Of a stretch of 64,000 nt of DNA, positions 60,072-64,000 are shown piece after piece. The stretch spans positions 1,984,001-2,048,000 of the forward strand of contig NZ_CP197401.1 of NCBI RefSeq assembly GCF_052162025.1, written 5' to 3'. The DNA is from Methylobacter sp015476545. Lineage in GTDB: Bacteria; Pseudomonadota; Gammaproteobacteria; Methylococcales; Methylomonadaceae. Under the pieces are notes generated by a model. It was given only the letters and a program-made list of their open reading frames with translations, was not told the DNA's origin and searched no databases. Positions within the stretch are counted from its first letter, which is position 1, and each line of letters begins with the position of its first letter. The translations under genes and the position numbers were made by a program.

Positions 60072-60433
60072 ACTAAGTTTCTATAAAGGAACTGATGTTA
60101 TGCATAGACGTTTTATCCCGTTTGCCGCGTCGGACATCAGAGCTTTTAATCGCGGTAGGCTGGGTTGCTAAACCCAGCATTTCGGCCGCCCATGCCGGGT
60201 TTCCGCTAAAGCTCCAACCCAGCCTACGCGAGCTATAAAGGAATTTATAGTAACGTTCAGCCGGAATTCATAAAACTTCATCAATCATTAGTTCAAATGC
60301 TTAAAATGGAAAGAACGATTACCTTGTGGACCGAGGATTGTGTTGTTCTATAATTATCACTTCGTTTCTAACTGAAAGATCTCAGATAGAACCATTAGTA
60401 TTTTTGTAAAAATTAGCCAAAGGCTGTGCAATT
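60072..60433. other. gene-free gap with REP pair
   Basis: 360 bp. Holds the family B inverted pair at 60155-60227; the rest is AT-rich promoter-like DNA before the OmpA-family gene. Confidence 0.5.
60155..60227. repeat. REP/BIME-like inverted pair, family B
   Basis: GTAG followed by GCTGGGTTGCTAAACCCAGC (60155-60178), then the inverse unit at 60194-60227 ending AACCCAGCCTAC. Same GTAG-plus-palindrome plan as family A with a different palindrome. Confidence 0.7.
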
Positions 60434-61384
60434 ATGAAAAAAAGTTTATTAGTTATCGGTATCAGTTCCGCTTTATTGACAGCTTGCGTGACTGACCCTT
60501 ATACCGGTCAATCAGGTTTAAGCAATATGGCCAAAGGAGGAGGCTTGGGCGCTGCGGTAGGCGCTGGTGCCGGTACGTTGTTTGGCGGCAACGATCTTAA
60601 GAATGCCGGTTGGGGCGCTTTGGCCGGTGGTGCGCTAGGGGCGGCGGTGGGCGCCTATATGGACAGTCAGGAACAGCAGATGAATGAATCGCTGCAAGGA
60701 ACCGGTATCGAGGTTCAGAGGACAGCCGAGAATACGCTGACCCTGACCATGCCGAACAACGTTACATTTGGATTCGATTCCTCCAACTTGACGCCGCAGG
60801 CCCAATCCGCTCTGGATTCGGTGGCTAATGTGTTAAACCAGTATCAGGATTCCAAGATCAGTATCACCGGCCATACCGATGATGTCGGGGCTGATAATTA
60901 TAATCAGAAATTATCCGAGCAGCGCGCTACCAGTGTTTCCAGTTATCTGACTCAGCATGGTGTGAATTATTCGCGCATCACTCAACAGGGCATGGGCGAG
61001 CGCATGCCGAAATTGCCTAATACCAGTGATGCCAACCGTGCTGAAAACCGTCGCGTGGAATTGGCGATCGTCGCCAATCCGACTGCCGGCAGCCAGCCAG
61101 GCGCTCAACAGCCGCAAGGCGGGTATCAGCAGCAACAAGGTTATCCTCAACAGCAACAGGGCTACCCTCAGCAGCAAGGCGGCTATCCTCAAGGCGGTTA
61201 CCAGCAGCAAGGTTATCCCCAAGGCGGCTATCAGCAGCAGAATTACCCTCAGCAGGGTGGTTACCCACAACAACAAAATTATCCGCAGCAAAATTACCCG
61301 CAAGGCGGCAGCTACGGCTATCCTCAACAACAAGGCTACCCGCAGCAAAACACCTATCCTCAGCAATACGGTTATCCTAGATAA
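60434..61384 (+). CDS. OmpA-family lipoprotein with glycine zipper and Q/G/Y/P-rich repeat tail
   Basis: 316 residues. Lipoprotein signal with lipobox LLTAC (Cys18). Residues 35-75 form a glycine-zipper segment (GGGLGAAVGAGAGTLFGG, then ALAGGALGAAVGAY). OmpA-type peptidoglycan-binding domain at about 110-215: TFGFDSSNLTPQA, TGHTDDVGADNYNQKLSEQRA, RVELAIV. The last 95 residues are repeats of Q-Q-G-Y-P and Q-N-Y-P units, low-complexity and probably disordered. It resembles YiaD plus an added tail. Outer-membrane attachment to the cell wall is likely; the tail may be exposed or phase-separating. Confidence 0.92.
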   Translation: MKKSLLVIGISSALLTACVTDPYTGQSGLSNMAKGGGLGAAVGAGAGTLFGGNDLKNAGWGALAGGALGAAVGAYMDSQEQQMNESLQGTGIEVQRTAENTLTLTMPNNVTFGFDSSNLTPQAQSALDSVANVLNQYQDSKISITGHTDDVGADNYNQKLSEQRATSVSSYLTQHGVNYSRITQQGMGERMPKLPNTSDANRAENRRVELAIVANPTAGSQPGAQQPQGGYQQQQGYPQQQQGYPQQQGGYPQGGYQQQGYPQGGYQQQNYPQQGGYPQQQNYPQQNYPQGGSYGYPQQQGYPQQNTYPQQYGYPR

Positions 61385-61491
61385 AACCGTATAGGTAAGA
61401 GGATTAAAGATCGCAGGGCGTGAGTTCACAAGTTACTGTAAACATTACTTTAACCTGGACTTATAGCTCTGCATTTTTTTATCCGGTATTG

Positions 61492-61833
61492 TTAATTAAG
61501 TATAGTATCTAATTCACCGTTCCATTTAAGCATCAAAAGCATGACGGAATATTTCAGCATATCCTTGCTTTTGCTATAGCATTTTGATTTTCGGCGCAGC
61601 CGGGCAAGAAAATGCCTGAATAAACTGTTATAACCTTCCACGGTATAGGTTTCAGCTTTTGATTGCGTATGCAGTTCCTTCGGGACCAATTGTTCATAAG
61701 GACGCCAATAATCAGTCATGACCTGGGTTATTGGCTGATCTTCAATGGCCGCCCATAGCTTTCGGCCTGTTTCTGTGCCGCGGGAACCCACTTCGCAGTG
61801 GAGGAATCGTTTGCTATTTCGATCAACAGCCAT
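61492..61833 (-). CDS. IS1-type transposase, InsB-like catalytic part
   Basis: 113 residues from the internal ATG (DRNSKRFLHCEVG, TDYWRPYEQLVP, YTVEGYNSLFRHFLARLRRK), the DDE catalytic half of IS1 transposase. It lies in the -1 frame relative to the upstream frame; the functional product should be a fusion made by frameshifting at 61849-61856. Ends with MLLMLKWNGELDTILN, intact. Confidence 0.85.
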   Translation of the reverse strand: MAVDRNSKRFLHCEVGSRGTETGRKLWAAIEDQPITQVMTDYWRPYEQLVPKELHTQSKAETYTVEGYNSLFRHFLARLRRKSKCYSKSKDMLKYSVMLLMLKWNGELDTILN

Positions 61834-62180
61834 CCAGATCCAGCCATAGTTTTTTTGGAGCCAATATAGGTCTGCATCTCATCGAGTTCGACGACCTCAA
61901 CGCCGGCGGTAGAGCGAATGGATTCAATGGACTTGCCGTAGGCCTTGATCCAGTTATAGACCGCCACATGACTGCAGTTCAGGATTCGACCAATGGAACG
62001 AAAACCCAAGCCTTCAAGGTAAAGCTGGAGCGCTTGCCGCTTAATGGCTGGATGGAGGCCTCGGTAACTGACTGTATGTCTATAACCGCAAACCTTACAG
62101 CGGTAACGCTGCCTGCCTTTCGCCATCCCATCTTTAGTACAGCCTTCTGAGCTACATTTGGGGCATCTAACCATGATCAC
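61728..62180 (-). CDS. IS1-type transposase, InsA-like N-terminal part
   Basis: 150 residues as an unshifted product. Zinc finger CPKCSSEGCTKDG...CKVCGYRH, then a helix-turn-helix (GLGFRSIGRILNCSHVAVYNWI) and the first catalytic Asp in VELDEMQTYIGSKK. Beyond SKK the frame is unlike IS1 transposases, while the -1 frame continues NYGWIWMAVDRN, the expected continuation. Confidence 0.85.
   Translation of the reverse strand: MIMVRCPKCSSEGCTKDGMAKGRQRYRCKVCGYRHTVSYRGLHPAIKRQALQLYLEGLGFRSIGRILNCSHVAVYNWIKAYGKSIESIRSTAGVEVVELDEMQTYIGSKKTMAGSGWLLIEIANDSSTAKWVPAAQKQAESYGRPLKISQ
61849..61856 (-). promoter_or_regulatory. probable -1 ribosomal frameshift site of IS1
   Basis: Coding strand reads CC-AAAAAAA-CTATGG; A-AAA-AAC is the slippery heptamer used by IS1 to fuse insA and insB'. 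Shift here gives SKK-NYGWIW, restoring the family sequence. Confidence 0.75.
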
Positions 62181-62234
62181 TGACTCGGTAAAAATGGATT
62201 AGCTTAGCTCAAACCATACCAAATTAACAATGCC

Positions 62235-62492
62235 CGTTCCCGATCTTTCCGTTTCGTGGTGATCGACGAGGCCTTCGGGCGCGGCTCGGACGAATCCGCG
62301 CAATACGGTCTGCGGCTGTTCTCCCAGCTCAATCTGCAGCTTCTGATCGTGACGCCGTTGCAGAAAATCCACATCATCGAGCCTTTTGTTTCCAGCGTGG
62401 GGTTTGTTCACAACGAGGAAGGCAAAGCTTCCAAGCTGCGCAATCTCTCGATTGAAGAGTATCGCACAGAGAAAGCAAGGATGTCGGGATGA
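62235..62492 (+). pseudogene. 3' stub of jetC (Wadjet SMC-like ATPase)
   Basis: About 85 codons, open from the IS1 edge with no start: RSFRFVVIDEAFGRGSDES (Walker B and D-loop) then LNLQLLIVTPLQKIHIIEPF and IEEYRTEKARMSG. This is the C-terminal end of the JetC/MksB-like ATPase of Wadjet plasmid-defence systems. Everything upstream (head, coiled coils, hinge) is missing, replaced by the IS1 element. The stop overlaps the jetD start by 4 bp, which preserves the original operon order. Confidence 0.8.
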
Positions 62493-63591
62493 CCTGGACC
62501 AGGCCGGCTGATTTGCGCACTCAGGTGCGCAAGCTCTGGGATCGGGGCGAACTGCTGGGCGATCTCGTCACTGGCGGATCGCTGTTCCCGAAACGCTTGG
62601 TATTAAAGAGCCCGACATCGGCCGAAATGACTGACCGCTTTGACGATGTTCGCGCCTGGATTGTCGAGCTTCGGGCGATGCCTTACTGCAGGGTGGAGAT
62701 GCGGGAATTCAGGCATCGCATTTTCGGCGCTAACGCAGTACCCTGTGAGGCGTGGATCGATACCCTCGAAGATGCCGCGGGGCTGATCGGCAAACGGAAG
62801 GACGCGGCCCGTTTCACAGCGTTGGTTGACGTGACGCGCAAACGCGAGCCAAAGTTGCTGGACTGGCTGGCCAGGCCGCCACTGCGCGCCCTGGCATGTA
62901 CCTCAGACAGGTGGACATCCCGGGCGTGCACAGTAAGTTTATCGAAGCCCATCGTGGGGTGCTCATGGAGTTGCTGGACCGCGTGCTGCCCTCCGAGGCC
63001 ATTGATCGGGCAGCGTGTGGCGTGAGCCAATTTGCCAAGCGTTACGGATTTCGCGATAAACCGGTTCGCATCCGCTTCCGTGTTCTCGATCCTGAGCATA
63101 GTCTTTTCGGCCTTGCGCAGGATATTACCCTTGATGCCGAGAGCTTTGCCCGATTCGATCCGCCTGCCGCCCGTGTTTTCATTACCGAGAATGAGATCAA
63201 CTTCCTGGCTTTCCCTCTAGTTAAGAACAGCCTGGTCATTTTCGGCGCGGGATACGGTTTCGAAATGTTGGCCAGGGCCGAATGGCTTTCGCGTTGCCGT
63301 ATTCATTACTGGGGGGATATCGATACCCACGGCTTTGCCATCCTCGATCAGCTGCGCGGCCAATTCGGGCACGTGGAATCGTTCTTGATGGACCGCGACA
63401 CTTTGCAGACATTTGAACCGTTATGGGGAGAGGAAGGTAAACAGACGTTGCGCGACCTGCCCAGGTTGAATCCCGAAGAAGCGGCGCTCTATGATGATTT
63501 GCGCGACAACCGGATACGCAAGAATCTGCGCCTTGAGCAGGAAACTATCAGCTTCGGCTATGTGAAATCCGCGTTATCGGAGCTCACATAG
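62489..63591 (+). pseudogene. jetD (Wadjet nuclease subunit), disrupted
   Basis: First frame 62489-63025 gives the DUF3322 part (MTWTRPADLRTQVRKLWDRG ... LLDWLARPPLRALA) and then loses homology; second frame 62896-63591 resumes YLRQVDIPGVHSKFIEAHRG and the Toprim-like DUF2220 end (VFITENEINFLAFP, HYWGDIDTHGFAIL). From memory of the family about 25 residues normally lie between RAL and YLRQVD, so a short deletion plus frameshift near 62892 is more likely than a point error. No single product can be made, and JetC is truncated, so the system is dead. Confidence 0.8.
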
Positions 63592-63667
63592 AATCAATCA
63601 ACCAAAGCATCGGAAACTGAAGTTAAGCAGTCAAATGCCATATTCGCCAATGCGCTGCAGGATCAAA

Positions 63668-63769
63668 TTATGCCTTATGGCAGGCGCTGCGGTCTCCGTT
63701 AAGAATTTTCTTCTTGATTTCTGCGATTTCATGAAATGCCCGGACTGAGGGCTTGAAATCTGCAACCAT
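63668..63769 (-). CDS. possible 33-residue peptide after the monooxygenase-like gene
   Basis: Reads MVADFKPSVRAFHEIAEI and ends DRSACHKA; in frame with the preceding gene after its stop at 63809. Could be a separate small gene or 3' remnant of a once longer protein. No ribosome binding site worth noting. Confidence 0.2.
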   Translation of the reverse strand: MVADFKPSVRAFHEIAEIKKKILNGDRSACHKA

Positions 63770-63808
63770 CTGACGACGACTGACCGGCAAGGTGCGGGTC
63801 GATCGGAT

Positions 63809-64000
63809 TTAAGAAACCTGATCTTCATAGGTCATCCAGCGATCCCTCGGGCGGGCGAGAAGCGGAGTGAGTTGGCGGATCGTTTCGGCGTTCTGGTATT
63901 TTTCCCTGACAGCGTCCGCATTCGCACGACTCTGCCATTTAGCCAGAGCGATGATATGCCCTGGCGCATCCTGATCAATGAAGATCTGATGCGAAATATA
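63809..64000 (-). CDS. partial antibiotic-biosynthesis-monooxygenase-like (ABM) protein, 5' end beyond window
   Basis: 63 codons, open to the right edge: ISHQIFIDQDAPGHIIALAKW, then SRANADAVREKYQNAETIRQ and LLARPRDRWMTYEDQVS. Pattern and size fit small ABM/ferredoxin-like fold proteins that act as monooxygenases or stress proteins. The assignment is tentative as the N-terminus is not in the window. Confidence 0.45.
   Translation of the reverse strand, partial: YISHQIFIDQDAPGHIIALAKWQSRANADAVREKYQNAETIRQLTPLLARPRDRWMTYEDQVS

Larger units (their letters stand above)
61485..62234 (-). mobile_element. IS1-family insertion sequence
   Basis: About 750 bp bounded by imperfect inverted repeats: GGTATTGTTAATTAAGTATAG at 61485 and, inverted, GGCATTGTTAATTTGGTATGG ending at 62234. 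No target-site duplication is visible at the two outer flanks, and on the right it directly abuts a truncated jetC. Contains the two overlapping transposase frames listed next. Confidence 0.82.

Noticed and set aside
62489..63591. Programmed frameshift in jetD
   Set aside because: No slippery sequence at the junction, residues seem to be missing and jetC is truncated; decay is simpler.
63631..63828. 65-residue minus-strand frame overlapping the partial ABM gene
   Set aside because: Overlaps the end of a better frame and has no gene-like features.
1..64000. tRNA and rRNA genes
   Set aside because: Gaps between genes were read for cloverleaf ends and rRNA motifs; none was recognised, though a tRNA search program would be decisive.

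Overview
The window looks like chromosome of a gammaproteobacterial methylotroph, most likely a type I methanotroph (Methylococcales). The grounds are a formaldehyde-activating enzyme gene (fae), an lptD-surA cluster divergent from amgK-murU as in other Gammaproteobacteria, copper-protein genes, and a complete uptake [NiFe]-hydrogenase locus. This is inferred from gene content; no rRNA or tRNA gene was recognised to test it.

Layout. (1) 1-10450, minus strand: part of a contractile injection system (CIS) operon of the phage-tail-like/eCIS type: Pvc16-like DUF4255 protein, one very long sheath protein, two tube proteins, a DUF5908 peptide, a LysM tube-cap protein, a VgrG-like spike, PAAR tip, gp25 wedge and a baseplate-J/Pvc11-like protein cut by the left edge. 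(2) 11605-20392: dodecin, then envelope and RNA housekeeping genes (murU, amgK, lptD, surA, an orphan DeaD-type RNA-binding domain, a glyoxalase-II-like hydrolase, rnd). (3) 20773-25994: an OFA-family transporter, fae, a DMT permease, an O-methyltransferase and a PolX-like HhH protein. (4) 26013-44257, minus strand: hupSLECDFGHIJK-hypAB-hypCD-hypEF, an uptake hydrogenase with the six-cysteine proximal-cluster signature of oxygen-tolerant group 1d enzymes, behind a good sigma-54-type promoter. It is interrupted twice: by an IS110-family element between hypB and hypC, and by an AT-rich ATPase + PIN-nuclease gene pair between hypD and hypE. (5) 44679-60071: accessory genes, including a J-domain protein, a membrane multicopper oxidase with a cupredoxin, a glycogen-debranching-like enzyme with a glycosyltransferase, a PhoD + GlpQ phosphorus-scavenging pair, and a GST / arylamine N-acetyltransferase / transglutaminase-like operon. 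(6) 60434-64000: an OmpA-family lipoprotein with a Q/G/Y/P-rich tail, an IS1-family element with a frameshift motif like that of IS1, and behind it a decayed Wadjet system (3' stub of jetC, broken jetD).

Dispersed palindromic sequences run through the window. Several begin with GTAG and sit as inverted pairs, as REP/BIME elements mobilised by RAYT transposases do; at least two sequence families are present, one concentrated in and around the hydrogenase operon.

How it works together. HupS/HupL/HupC would pass electrons from H2 into the quinone pool, HupE would import nickel, and HupDFGHIJK with HypA-F would build the NiFe(CN)2CO centre under oxygen. The CIS operon would make a spring-loaded injection particle; its ATPase, tape measure and cargo must lie beyond the left edge. 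The ATPase-PIN pair is the best candidate for an uncharacterised defence or toxin module. No CRISPR array was found.
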